A stretch of 9,629 bases of DNA from an uncultured Sphingomonas sp. (GTDB taxonomy: Bacteria; Pseudomonadota; Alphaproteobacteria; Sphingomonadales; Sphingomonadaceae): positions 1 through 9,629 of the forward strand of contig CAMPJH010000053.1 of assembly GCA_946886845.1 (NCBI GenBank), read 5' to 3'. Below the pieces are notes generated by a model. That model had not been told where the DNA came from, did no database searches, and worked only from the letters and a program-made list of their open reading frames with translations. Below, piece by piece: positions 1 through 6,880 of the stretch. The position numbers and the translations under genes are program-made. Within the stretch, counting starts at the first letter, position 1. Each line of letters starts with the position of its first letter.

Positions 1-927
1 GTCCCCGACGCAGCCCTCGCGATCGCCGCCGAGCAGGTCCGCCGAGCGGCGTCCGGCGCGGCGCCCAGGCCCGAGGTCACCGCTTTCTTCCACGAGGAGA
101 CCTTCACCGCCTCCTACGTCGTCGCCGACCCGGGCACCCGGCGCGCGGCGATCGTCGACAGCGTGCTCGATTTCGACCAGGCGGCCGGGCGCACGTCGAC
201 GCAGGCCGCCGACGCGATCATCGCCTTCGTCCGCGCTGGCGGGCTCACCGTCGACTGGCTGCTCGAGACCCACGCCCACGCCGACCATTTGTCGGCCGCG
301 CCCTATTTGCAGCAAAAGCTCGGCGGACAGCTCGCCATCGGCGCCGCGATCACCATCGTCCAGGAAGAGTTCGGCAAGGTGTTCAACGAGGGCACCGAGT
401 TCCGCCGCGACGGCTCGCAGTTCGACCGGCTGCTGGCCGACGGCGACAGCTTCGCGATCGGCGACCTGCCCGCCATCGCCCTCCACGTCCCCGGCCACAC
501 GCCCGCCGACATGGCCTATGTGATCGGCGACTCCGCCTTCGTCGGCGACACCATGTTCATGCCCGATTACGGCACCGCCCGCTGCGACTTCCCCGGCGGC
601 GACGCCCGGCAGCTGTACCGCTCGATCCGGCGCCTGATGCGGCTGCCCGACGAAACCCGCCTGTTCCTCTGCCACGACTACAAGGCGCCGGGGCGCAGCG
701 ACTATGCGTGGGAAACGACGGTCGGCGACCAGCGCCGCGGCAACATCCACATCCGCGAGGGCGTCGGCGAGGAGGAGTTCGTCGAGCTTCGGGGGAAGCG
801 CGATTCCGAGCTGTGCACGCCAAAGCTGCTGTTCCCGTCGGTGCAGGTCAACATGCGCGCCGGCCATCTGCCCGAGCCGGAAGCGGACGGCACCCGCTAC
901 CTAAAGCTGCCGCTCAACAAGCTGTGA
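1..927 (+). CDS. MBL-fold metallo-hydrolase, Blh / persulfide-dioxygenase-like (5' end outside window)
   Basis: The reading frame is open from base 1 to the TGA at 925-927, with no ATG, GTG or TTG before the GTG at 163, so the gene starts left of the window. Starting at 163 would delete the first strands of the fold (visible residues about 27-54, beginning PEVTAFFHEETFTASYVV), so that GTG is internal. In visible-frame numbering the metal ligands are all present: HAHADH at 91-96 (H91, H93, D95, H96), H166 in a PGHT motif, D183 in GDT, and H225 in LCHDY. The family (ETHE1/Blh-type) usually binds one iron and oxidises glutathione persulfide to sulfite; Blh members also take part in sulfide detoxification. 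TARCDFPGG after D183 fits this group rather than glyoxalase II. No sulfur genes are adjacent, so the substrate is inferred from family alone. The 26 or so residues before PEVTAFF suggest an upstream domain or linker. Confidence 0.88.
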   Translation, partial: VPDAALAIAAEQVRRAASGAAPRPEVTAFFHEETFTASYVVADPGTRRAAIVDSVLDFDQAAGRTSTQAADAIIAFVRAGGLTVDWLLETHAHADHLSAAPYLQQKLGGQLAIGAAITIVQEEFGKVFNEGTEFRRDGSQFDRLLADGDSFAIGDLPAIALHVPGHTPADMAYVIGDSAFVGDTMFMPDYGTARCDFPGGDARQLYRSIRRLMRLPDETRLFLCHDYKAPGRSDYAWETTVGDQRRGNIHIREGVGEEEFVELRGKRDSELCTPKLLFPSVQVNMRAGHLPEPEADGTRYLKLPLNKL

Positions 928-930
928 TGC

Positions 931-2208
931 TTAGCGCGACCCGAAGCCGGTCAGCATCGTCTTGATCGTCCGGAGGAAGATCAGGAGGTCGAGCCACGGC
1001 GAGAAATATTTGATGTAGTAGAAGTCGTACTGCAGCTTGCGGTGCACCTCGTCGACTTCGGCGACATGACCCTGGTTGACCTGGGCCCAGCCCGAGATCC
1101 CCGGCTTCACCACGTGGCGGTAGCGGTAGAAGGGCAGCTCGCTGGTGTACCAGACCGACAGCACTTCGGCTTCGGGCCGCGGGCCGATCCAGCTCATCTC
1201 CCACTTGAGGATGTTGAAGATCTGCGGCAGCTCGTCGATCCGCAGCTTGCGCAGGATCCGGCCGACCCAGGTGACCCGGTCGTCGCCGTCCTTGGTCATC
1301 GCCGCGTCCCGCTCGTCGGCGATATCCACCGGCCGCATCGTTCGGAACTTGTAGACGATGATCTCCCGGCCGGCATGACCGACCCGGTTTTGCCGGAACA
1401 GCGCCGGGCCCTTGCTGTCGAGCCGGATAGCCAGAGCGATCAGCGCCATCAGCGGAACCACGACCGGCAGCACCAGCAGCGCGAAGGCGAAGTCGAACAG
1501 TCCCTTGAGGTGGAAATAGCCGATCGCCGGGACCAGCGAGCCGAAGCTGTTCTCCGACAGTTGCTCGAGCTCGACCCGCCCGGTCAGCGATTCGGCGAGC
1601 TGCTTGTGCTGGTAGACGATCCGGCCGGCGAGCGCGGCGTCGGCCAGGAACGCCTCCCACTCGTCAGGCAGGTCGGCGGAAAAGTCGGCGACGATGGCGT
1701 CGCAGCCTCTGGTGTCGCTTAGGCGCGGCCGCTTCAGCCGAATCCAATCCACGTCCTTGATGCCGATCAACCCGTCGACTCCACCGAACGGGACGACCGC
1801 AATTCGCCGGATAATCCGCCGCTCGCCGTAAATGTAGACCATGTACAGCCAGAGAACGTGCAGCACGAAGCCGGCGGCGAGCGCGACGCGGTCATAGGGG
1901 AAGCGGGTCAGCAGGAACCAGACGACGACGATGCCGTGACCGGTCAGAGCGGACGGGAGAATTATATAGCTGCGACGGATCCCCGGATAGGTTTCAACCG
2001 AGAGCCTGGTCCAGAACGCGATCATGACGGCGATCGCGTTGGCGACGAGCGTGTTTGTCCCGGCTATGCCGAATGGCTTGCCGGGGACCGTCATCTCCCG
2101 AAATACCCACGGGAGCAGTGCGCCGATCACCAGCGCTCCGGCGAACTGGAACCGCTTTCGAGTAATGATGGATCGGCGGTCGTGGCGGGAGACGGGATCG
2201 TGCTGCAT
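931..2208 (-). CDS. membrane-bound sugar transferase (polyprenyl glycosylphosphotransferase family)
   Basis: This 425-residue protein probably transfers a sugar 1-phosphate from a nucleotide sugar to undecaprenyl phosphate at the inner membrane, the first step of exopolysaccharide or O-antigen unit assembly. Four hydrophobic segments lie at about 20-38, 52-69, 81-100 and 108-127. A soluble segment (about 135-230, with LTGRVELEQLSENSFGSL near its end) follows. The bacterial sugar-transferase domain begins with a hydrophobic stretch at 238-262 and contains KFRTMRP (287-293), the acidic pair in RIDELPQIFN (D325, E326), GPRP (342-345) and KPGISGWAQVN (368-378). The frame is open further upstream to 2742, but that part runs inside the neighbouring dehydrogenase gene in another frame and looks nothing like the family. 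The ATG at 2208 overlaps that gene's TGA (TGATG), indicating translational coupling. The transferred sugar cannot be read from the sequence. The stop lies 3 nt from that of the convergent hydrolase. Confidence 0.9.
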   Translation of the reverse strand: MQHDPVSRHDRRSIITRKRFQFAGALVIGALLPWVFREMTVPGKPFGIAGTNTLVANAIAVMIAFWTRLSVETYPGIRRSYIILPSALTGHGIVVVWFLLTRFPYDRVALAAGFVLHVLWLYMVYIYGERRIIRRIAVVPFGGVDGLIGIKDVDWIRLKRPRLSDTRGCDAIVADFSADLPDEWEAFLADAALAGRIVYQHKQLAESLTGRVELEQLSENSFGSLVPAIGYFHLKGLFDFAFALLVLPVVVPLMALIALAIRLDSKGPALFRQNRVGHAGREIIVYKFRTMRPVDIADERDAAMTKDGDDRVTWVGRILRKLRIDELPQIFNILKWEMSWIGPRPEAEVLSVWYTSELPFYRYRHVVKPGISGWAQVNQGHVAEVDEVHRKLQYDFYYIKYFSPWLDLLIFLRTIKTMLTGFGSR

Positions 2209-3476
2209 CACAGCGTCCACCGGTCGACCGCGGCGTCGAGCTCCACCGATCGCCACATGCCCTTCAAGTCCGCGATCGTGCCGCCTGGCGCGACCAGCGT
2301 CTCGAGCGCCCGGGCATCCATCGCCCGATAGGTTTCGTGTGGAACGGCTCCGATCACCAGGTCGTAGCGCTTGCCGTCGGGCTCGGTCACCGCCAGCCCA
2401 TATTCGCGCTCGACCTCGGCTCGGTCGGCGAGCGGGTCGGCAACCTCGACCTCGTACCCGAGCCATTTCAGCCGGCGGATCAGGTCGATGGTCCGGCTGT
2501 TGCGAAGATCGGGCACGTTCTCCTTGAAGGTCAGACCGAGAACCAGCGCGGTGCCGGCCTTCGACCGGCGCTCGTGGAGCGCGTCGGCGATCCAGCGGCC
2601 CATCCCGTCGTTGATCCCGCGGCCCGCCAGGATCACCTCGGGCGCGTGACCGACCTGCTGGGCGAGGTAACTGAGATAGTAAGGATCGACGCCGATGCAG
2701 TGGCCGCCGACCAGCCCCGGCTCGAACGGCAGGAAGTTCCACTTGGTCCGGGCGGCGGCAAGCACATCCCAGATCGACACCCCGACGTGGCTGAAAATCT
2801 GCGCGACCTCGTTCATGAAGGCGATGTTGATGTCGCGCTGGGCATTCTCGATCGCCTTCGCCGCCTCCGCCGCCTTGATCGACGCCGCCCGGAACGTCCC
2901 GCCCTCGGTGATCGCGCCATAGACGCGCTCGAGCTGGGACGCGACTTCCTCGTCCTCGCCGGCGACGACCTTGGTGATCTTGTCGATGGTATGCTGCCGG
3001 TCGCCGGGGTTGATCCGTTCGGGGCTATAGCCGAGCCGGAAGTCGCGGCCTCGCGTCCGTCCGGAAACGCGTTCGATCTCGCGCCCGCAGATGTCTTCGG
3101 TGACGCCCGGATAGACGGTGCTTTCGAAGACGATGGTCGGCCGCTTGCCGACATCGATCAGCTCAGCCACCGTCCGCGTCGCGCCGATCAGAGCGCCGAG
3201 GTCGGGCCGGTTCTGGGCGTCGACCGGAGTCGGCACGGCGACGATGTAGAGGTCGGCGCCGCGGCACGCGCCGGGCTCCGACGTGAGGCTGATCGCCGAA
3301 CCGGCTAGCGAGCCGCCATCGACTTCGCGGGTCCGGTCGTGGCCTCGTTTGAGTTCCTCGACCCGCTCCCGGTCGATATCGAGGCCGGTGACGTCGAACT
3401 TGCGGGCAAGCGCGATCGCCAGCGGCAGGCCGACATAGCCCAAGCCAAGGACGACGATCCGTTCGCCCCCAGCCAT
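2208..3476 (-). CDS. nucleotide-sugar dehydrogenase, TviB/WbpO type (UDP-HexNAc 6-dehydrogenase)
   Basis: This 422-residue cytosolic enzyme is predicted to oxidise C6 of a UDP-sugar twice with NAD+, giving a uronic acid. The N-terminal NAD-binding motif is GLGYVG (11-16). ESTVYPGVTEDIC (118-130) and GYSPERINPGD (149-159) are hallmarks of the TviB/WbpO/WbpA branch, which acts on UDP-GlcNAc, UDP-GalNAc or UDP-ManNAc. The central domain has KAAEAAKAIEN (201-211), and the catalytic cysteine is C260 in GGHCIGVDPYYL. The C-terminal UDP-binding domain includes GLTFKENVPDLRNS (314-327). Length is normal for the family and nothing essential is missing. It follows ugd after only 3 nt and overlaps the next gene's start, so it is in the same operon. 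The preceding GGAATAG is a plausible ribosome site. Which N-acetylhexosamine it uses is not resolvable here; TviB- or WbpO-like is the safest description. Confidence 0.92.
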   Translation of the reverse strand: MAGGERIVVLGLGYVGLPLAIALARKFDVTGLDIDRERVEELKRGHDRTREVDGGSLAGSAISLTSEPGACRGADLYIVAVPTPVDAQNRPDLGALIGATRTVAELIDVGKRPTIVFESTVYPGVTEDICGREIERVSGRTRGRDFRLGYSPERINPGDRQHTIDKITKVVAGEDEEVASQLERVYGAITEGGTFRAASIKAAEAAKAIENAQRDINIAFMNEVAQIFSHVGVSIWDVLAAARTKWNFLPFEPGLVGGHCIGVDPYYLSYLAQQVGHAPEVILAGRGINDGMGRWIADALHERRSKAGTALVLGLTFKENVPDLRNSRTIDLIRRLKWLGYEVEVADPLADRAEVEREYGLAVTEPDGKRYDLVIGAVPHETYRAMDARALETLVAPGGTIADLKGMWRSVELDAAVDRWTL

Positions 3477-3479
3477 CGC

Positions 3480-4820
3480 CTATTCCGCCGCGGCGCGGAC
3501 CGGCGGCGTCCGCCGTGCCGCCCGCCCGATCCCGCGATAATCGAGCCCTGCCCGCTCCGCCTCCTCGCCGTCATAGACGTTGCGAAGATCGACGAGCGCG
3601 CGGCCGCGCATCCTTTTGGCCAGCTTGGCGAGGTCGAGCGCCCGGAACTCGTCCCATTCGGTAACGATGACCAACGCGTCTGCCTGATCGGCGACCGCAT
3701 AAGCGTCACTGGCGAACGTCACTCCGGCAAACAGCGGCTCGGCCTGCTCGATCGCCACGGGATCGAATGCGGTGACGCCGGCTCCGCGCTCGATCAGGGA
3801 CTGGATCAGCGGGATCGACGGGGCATCCCGCATGTCGTCGGTGTTGGGCTTGAACGCCAGGCCGAGCACCCCGATTCGGGCGCCCTTCAGCTGACCGCCG
3901 AGGGCATCGGCGACCCGGTCGACCATGCTTGCCTTGCGCTCGTCATTGACGGCGACGACCGTGCTGACGATGCGTTGCTCGATGCCCGCTTCCTGGGCGG
4001 TCCGCAACAGCGCCAACGTGTCTTTCGGGAAGCAGCTGCCGCCATAGCCGGGGCCGGCGTGGAGAAACTTGGCGCCGATGCGATTGTCGAGGCCGATCCC
4101 ACGCGCGACTTCCTGAACGTCGGCGCCGACCGCCTCGCACAAATTGGCGATTTCGTTGATGAAGCTGATCTTCATCGCCAGGAAGGCATTGGCGGCATAT
4201 TTCGTCAGTTCGGCGGTGCGGCGGCCGGTGAACAGGATCGGCGCCTTGTTGAGGAACAAAGGTCGGTAGATTTCGCGCAGCACCTCGCGCGCATGGCTGT
4301 CTTCGGCGCCGACCACGATCCGGTCGGGATGCTTGAAGTCGGCGATCGCCGCGCCTTCGCGAAGGAATTCGGGGTTGGACGCGACGCTGGTGCCTTGCGG
4401 CGCGCCCTCCTCGGCCAGAATCTCGGCTATCCGGTCGCCTGTCCCGACCGGGACGGTCGACTTGGTGATGACCACGGCCGGACCGCCGAGCGCCTTCGCC
4501 AGCTCACGAACGGCGGCGAACACGTAGGTCAGGTCGGCATGGCCGTCGCCGCGCCGCGCCGGGGTTCCAACGGCGATGAACACCGCCTCGGCGCCGGCAA
4601 TGCCGGAATCGAGATCGGTGGTGAATGTCAGCCGGCCGCGCTCGGCATTGGCCTTGACCAACGCCTCGAGCCCCGGCTCCCAGATCGGCATCCTGCCGGC
4701 GTTGAGCGCCTCGATCTTCGACTCATCCTTGTCGATGCAGACGACTTCGTGGCCGAAATCGGCAAAGCACGCGCCCGATACGAGCCCGACATAGCCGGTT
4801 CCGATCATCGCGATACGCAT
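3480..4820 (-). CDS. ugd: UDP-glucose 6-dehydrogenase
   Basis: This 446-residue enzyme converts UDP-glucose to UDP-glucuronate with two NAD+, supplying GlcA for acidic polysaccharides. The NAD-binding motif is GTGYVG (7-12). STVPVGT is near 121-127 and NPEFLREG at 149-156. The central helix LTKYAANAFLAMKISFINE contains K207 and K217. The catalytic cysteine is C263 in YGGSCFPKD, with K266 close by, and FKPNTDDMRDAPS (about 323-335) marks the C-terminal UDP-binding domain. A TTG two codons upstream could extend the frame to 4826, but it directly abuts the GGGAG ribosome site; the ATG at 4820 sits 6 nt from it and begins MRIAMIGTGYVG as family members do. The last 15 or so residues (RAARRTPPVRAAAE) are a low-complexity tail. 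It is the first gene of the minus-strand polysaccharide operon. Motifs and length make the assignment very secure. Confidence 0.96.
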   Translation of the reverse strand: MRIAMIGTGYVGLVSGACFADFGHEVVCIDKDESKIEALNAGRMPIWEPGLEALVKANAERGRLTFTTDLDSGIAGAEAVFIAVGTPARRGDGHADLTYVFAAVRELAKALGGPAVVITKSTVPVGTGDRIAEILAEEGAPQGTSVASNPEFLREGAAIADFKHPDRIVVGAEDSHAREVLREIYRPLFLNKAPILFTGRRTAELTKYAANAFLAMKISFINEIANLCEAVGADVQEVARGIGLDNRIGAKFLHAGPGYGGSCFPKDTLALLRTAQEAGIEQRIVSTVVAVNDERKASMVDRVADALGGQLKGARIGVLGLAFKPNTDDMRDAPSIPLIQSLIERGAGVTAFDPVAIEQAEPLFAGVTFASDAYAVADQADALVIVTEWDEFRALDLAKLAKRMRGRALVDLRNVYDGEEAERAGLDYRGIGRAARRTPPVRAAAE

Positions 4821-4826
4821 CGACAA

Positions 4827-4831
4827 CTCCC
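4827..4831 (-). promoter_or_regulatory. ribosome binding site of ugd
   Basis: On the minus strand GGGAG lies 6 nt before the ATG at 4820 and 0 nt before the alternative TTG at 4826. This spacing decides the start in favour of the ATG. Confidence 0.7.
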
Positions 4832-4835
4832 GCCT

Positions 4836-4854
4836 GTCCTGAGCATGCCGAAGG
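4836..4854. repeat. REP-like dispersed repeat unit (single copy in window)
   Basis: The string GTCCTGAGCATGCCGAAGG resembles a short intergenic element that I recall as abundant in sphingomonad genomes, with the general form GTCCTGAGC-N-TGTCGAAGG. It often produces spurious peptides such as LSLSKG or FDKLRT when translated; here the equivalents are LSMPKG and FGMLRT. It lies 5 nt upstream of the ugd ribosome site, so it is probably in the ugd mRNA leader. Only one copy occurs in this window, so its repetitive nature is recalled rather than shown. Confidence 0.45.
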
Positions 4855-4900
4855 GAAGGCCCGAGCTCGCCCGCCTCTTAGCCGCTGCACCGCACAATGA

Positions 4901-4919
4901 ACAAGTCGAGCTGTCTTGT
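4901..4919. promoter_or_regulatory. imperfect inverted repeat in the ugd/rimO divergent region
   Basis: ACAAG and CTTGT form a perfect 5-nt inverted repeat separated by 9 nt, in the middle of the 149-nt region between the divergent ugd and rimO starts. The position suits an operator, but a repeat this short can arise by chance. I found no convincing -35/-10 pair on either strand of this region. Confidence 0.2.
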
Positions 4920-4969
4920 CTTAAGCCTCGATTCAGCTGCGCTTTTCCATTAAGGGCCGCGTCCTTCCG

Positions 4970-6304
4970 ATGAAAACCGTCACTCTTCCTCGAGCCCCCC
5001 GGGTGGGCCTGGTCTCGCTTGGCTGTCCCAAGGCATTGGTCGACAGCGAGCGAATCCTGACCAAGCTCCGCTCCAGCGGCTATGACATGTCGGCCGATTA
5101 TGCCGGCGCCGACGTCGTGCTGGTCAACACCTGCGGCTTCCTCGACAGCGCCAAGGCCGAAAGCCTGGAGGCGATCGGCGAAGCCATCGCCGAGAACGGC
5201 AAGGTCGTCGTCACCGGCTGCATGGGCAAGGAAGCCGAGCTGATCCGCGAGCGCTTTCCGCAAGTCCTCGCGATCACCGGTCCGCAGCAATATGAGGAGG
5301 TGGTCGCCGCGGTTCACGAGGCGGCGCCGCCGGCCGCCTCGCCGTTCGTCGACCTGGTGCCCGAGGCCGGGCTCAAGCTGACCCCGCGCCACTACAGCTA
5401 TTTGAAGATCTCCGAGGGCTGCAACCACCGCTGCTCCTTCTGCATCATCCCGCAGCTGCGTGGCGACCTCGTCAGCCGCCGCCCCGACGCCATCCTGCGC
5501 GAGGCCGAGAAGCTGGTCGAAGCCGGAACCAGGGAGCTGCTGGTGATCAGCCAGGACACCTCCGCTTACGGCCTCGACCTCAAGCATGCGGCGTGGAGTT
5601 GGCGCGGCGAGGACGTGCGCGCGCACATGACCGACCTGGTCCGTGAGCTGGGGCGGCTCGGCGCCTGGGTGCGCCTCCACTACGTCTATCCGTACCCGCA
5701 CGTCGACCATGTCATCCCACTGATGGCCGAGGGGCTGGTGCTCCCTTATCTCGACATCCCGTTCCAGCATGCCAGCCCGCGCGTCCTCCGGGCGATGAAG
5801 CGTCCGGCCAACGAGGCCAAGGTGCTGCAGCGGCTCAAGCAATGGCGCGCGCTGGTCCCCGATCTCGCGGTCCGCTCTTCCTTCGTCGTCGGCTTTCCCG
5901 GCGAGACCGAGGAAGATTTCAAATATCTGCTTGGCTGGCTCGAGGAAGCGCAGCTCGACAGGGTCGGCGCGTTCCGCTTCGAAGCCGTCGAGGGTGCAAG
6001 CGCCACCGATCTGCCCGACCAGGTGCCCGAAGAGGTCAAGCAAGAGCGTTTCGGCCGTATCATGGAGCTTTCGGCGCGGATTTCAGCTGAAAAGCTGCGC
6101 TCCAAGGTCGGCAAGACGATCGACGTGCTGGTCGACGCGGTCGACTCCGCGACCGGCGGCGCCACCGGCCGCTCGAAGGCCGACGCGCCCGAGATCGACG
6201 GCGAGGTCCACCTGCGCGACTCCGGCGCCTTCAAGCCCGGCGATATCGTCTCGGCGAAGGTCGAGGATTCCGACGCGCACGACCTCTACGGAGTGCCCGC
6301 CTAG
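4970..6304 (+). CDS. rimO: ribosomal protein S12 methylthiotransferase RimO
   Basis: RimO is a radical-SAM enzyme that adds a methylthio group to the conserved aspartate of ribosomal protein S12. This 444-residue protein has the full family layout. The N-terminal methylthiotransferase domain carries three cluster cysteines: C19 in [14 protein letters not shown]55 in NTCGF and C84 in VTGCMGKE. The radical-SAM domain has C151, C155 and C158 in [13 protein letters not shown], which bind the second 4Fe-4S cluster. A TRAM RNA/protein-binding domain covers about 376-441. [15 protein letters not shown] and [13 protein letters not shown] distinguish it from the tRNA-modifying relative MiaB. The ATG at 4970 puts the first motif at the expected distance from the N-terminus. 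Its best ribosome-site match, AAGGG at 4952-4956, is 13 nt away and therefore weak. It is divergent from ugd and unlikely to be linked to it functionally. Confidence 0.96.
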   Translation: MKTVTLPRAPRVGLVSLGCPKALVDSERILTKLRSSGYDMSADYAGADVVLVNTCGFLDSAKAESLEAIGEAIAENGKVVVTGCMGKEAELIRERFPQVLAITGPQQYEEVVAAVHEAAPPAASPFVDLVPEAGLKLTPRHYSYLKISEGCNHRCSFCIIPQLRGDLVSRRPDAILREAEKLVEAGTRELLVISQDTSAYGLDLKHAAWSWRGEDVRAHMTDLVRELGRLGAWVRLHYVYPYPHVDHVIPLMAEGLVLPYLDIPFQHASPRVLRAMKRPANEAKVLQRLKQWRALVPDLAVRSSFVVGFPGETEEDFKYLLGWLEEAQLDRVGAFRFEAVEGASATDLPDQVPEEVKQERFGRIMELSARISAEKLRSKVGKTIDVLVDAVDSATGGATGRSKADAPEIDGEVHLRDSGAFKPGDIVSAKVEDSDAHDLYGVPA

Positions 6305-6317
6305 GCCGGTCAATCGC

Positions 6318-6343
6318 GGAACAGCCGCCCTCGCCCGCGGGTT
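6318..6343 (+). promoter_or_regulatory. candidate EcfG (general stress response) promoter of the CHRD gene
   Basis: GGAAC at 6318-6322 and GGTT at 6340-6343 are separated by 17 nt. Alphaproteobacterial EcfG-type promoters have GGAAC, a 16-18 nt spacer and CGTT, so this matches all bases but one. It lies in the 72-nt gap between rimO and the CHRD gene. Transcription would start around 6350, leaving a leader of roughly 27 nt that contains the strong GAGGAG ribosome site. The match is seen in the sequence; the function is inferred. Confidence 0.5.
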
Positions 6344-6363
6344 TTAGTCCCAGCACAGGAGCT

Positions 6364-6369
6364 GAGGAG
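6364..6369 (+). promoter_or_regulatory. strong ribosome binding site of the CHRD gene
   Basis: GAGGAG sits 7 nt before the ATG at 6377. It is one of the best Shine-Dalgarno matches in the window and suggests high translation of the small secreted product. Confidence 0.75.
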
Positions 6370-6376
6370 AAAAACC

Positions 6377-6832
6377 ATGACTCCGGCGAAACAGATTCTC
6401 GCAACCGCGAGCTTCTCGGCGGCGCTGATCACCACCGCGGCGCTCGCCCAGCCCGCACCCCCGGTGATGGGCGAGGCCAAGCTGACCACCGTCCTGACGG
6501 GCGCCGCCGAAGTGCCCGGCCCGGGTGACCCCGATGGCCGCGGCAAGGCGACGATCAAGATCGAACCGCGCGAGTCCCGGATCTGCTGGGACATCGAGGT
6601 CAACGACATCGACGCGGCGACCGCCGCGCATATTCACGCAGGAATGGCCGGGACCGCGCCACCAAACAATGTCGTGCTCGGCCTGTCGGCGCCGACCGAC
6701 GGCGACAGCGACGGCTGCGAGACAGCTCCTCCCGGGCTTGTCGACGCAATCCGCAAGTCGCCGGCATCCTATTATGTGAACGTTCACAACGCCCCCTATC
6801 CGAACGGCGCGCTGCGCGGGCAGCTCGGCTAG
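6377..6832 (+). CDS. secreted CHRD-domain protein
   Basis: This 151-residue protein begins with a signal peptide: a lysine at position 5, a hydrophobic and alanine-rich core at about 7-22, and likely cleavage after ALA at 22-24 (before QPAPP). The remainder is one CHRD domain, a fold first described in chordin and also found in bacterial secreted proteins. Conserved features are LTGAAEVPGPGDPDGRG (40-56), ICWDIEVNDID (69-79), AAHIHAG (83-89) and the C-terminal YYVNVHNAPYPNGALRGQL (132-150). C70 and C114 could form a disulfide in the periplasm. The biochemical role of bacterial CHRD proteins is not established, so none is assigned. It has its own strong ribosome site and a candidate stress promoter, which suggests independent expression from rimO rather than simple read-through. 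Confidence 0.9.
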   Translation: MTPAKQILATASFSAALITTAALAQPAPPVMGEAKLTTVLTGAAEVPGPGDPDGRGKATIKIEPRESRICWDIEVNDIDAATAAHIHAGMAGTAPPNNVVLGLSAPTDGDSDGCETAPPGLVDAIRKSPASYYVNVHNAPYPNGALRGQLG

Positions 6833-6880
6833 GCGCCGACTCCGCTTGAACTAAGCTGAAGCAGGTTGGATGGTCGGTCC

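Noticed and set aside
2209..2742. 178-codon upstream extension of the sugar transferase frame.
   Set aside because: It overlaps the dehydrogenase in another frame, is arginine-rich without any family similarity, and the ATG in the TGATG overlap gives the expected N-terminus and length.
2337..3308. A 323-codon plus-strand open frame opposite the TviB/WbpO-type dehydrogenase.
   Set aside because: Same reason: no start context, no domain, fully antisense to a well-supported gene.
3339..4973. A 544-codon open frame on the plus strand across both dehydrogenase genes.
   Set aside because: It lies antisense to two genes with complete catalytic motifs. Its composition is explained by GC-rich third positions, and it has no recognisable domain.
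4805..6043. A 412-codon open frame on the minus strand opposite rimO.
   Set aside because: rimO has all six cluster cysteines and normal length. The antisense frame is a compositional shadow rich in Asp, Gly, Ala and Arg, and it even translates through the ugd leader repeat.
6334..6345. CCCGCGGG followed by TTTT after rimO, as an intrinsic terminator.
   Set aside because: The palindrome has no loop, so it cannot form a normal hairpin, and the T run is only four bases. The TT overlaps the candidate EcfG -10 element instead.
6826..6840. TCGGC-N5-GCCGA hairpin at the end of the CHRD gene as a terminator.
   Set aside because: The stem is only 5 bp and no T run follows.
6846..6874. TTGAAC-N17-GATGGT as a housekeeping promoter for glpK.
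   Set aside because: The -10 match is only 3 of 6, and the start of transcription would fall on the ATG itself, requiring a leaderless message. Too weak to call.
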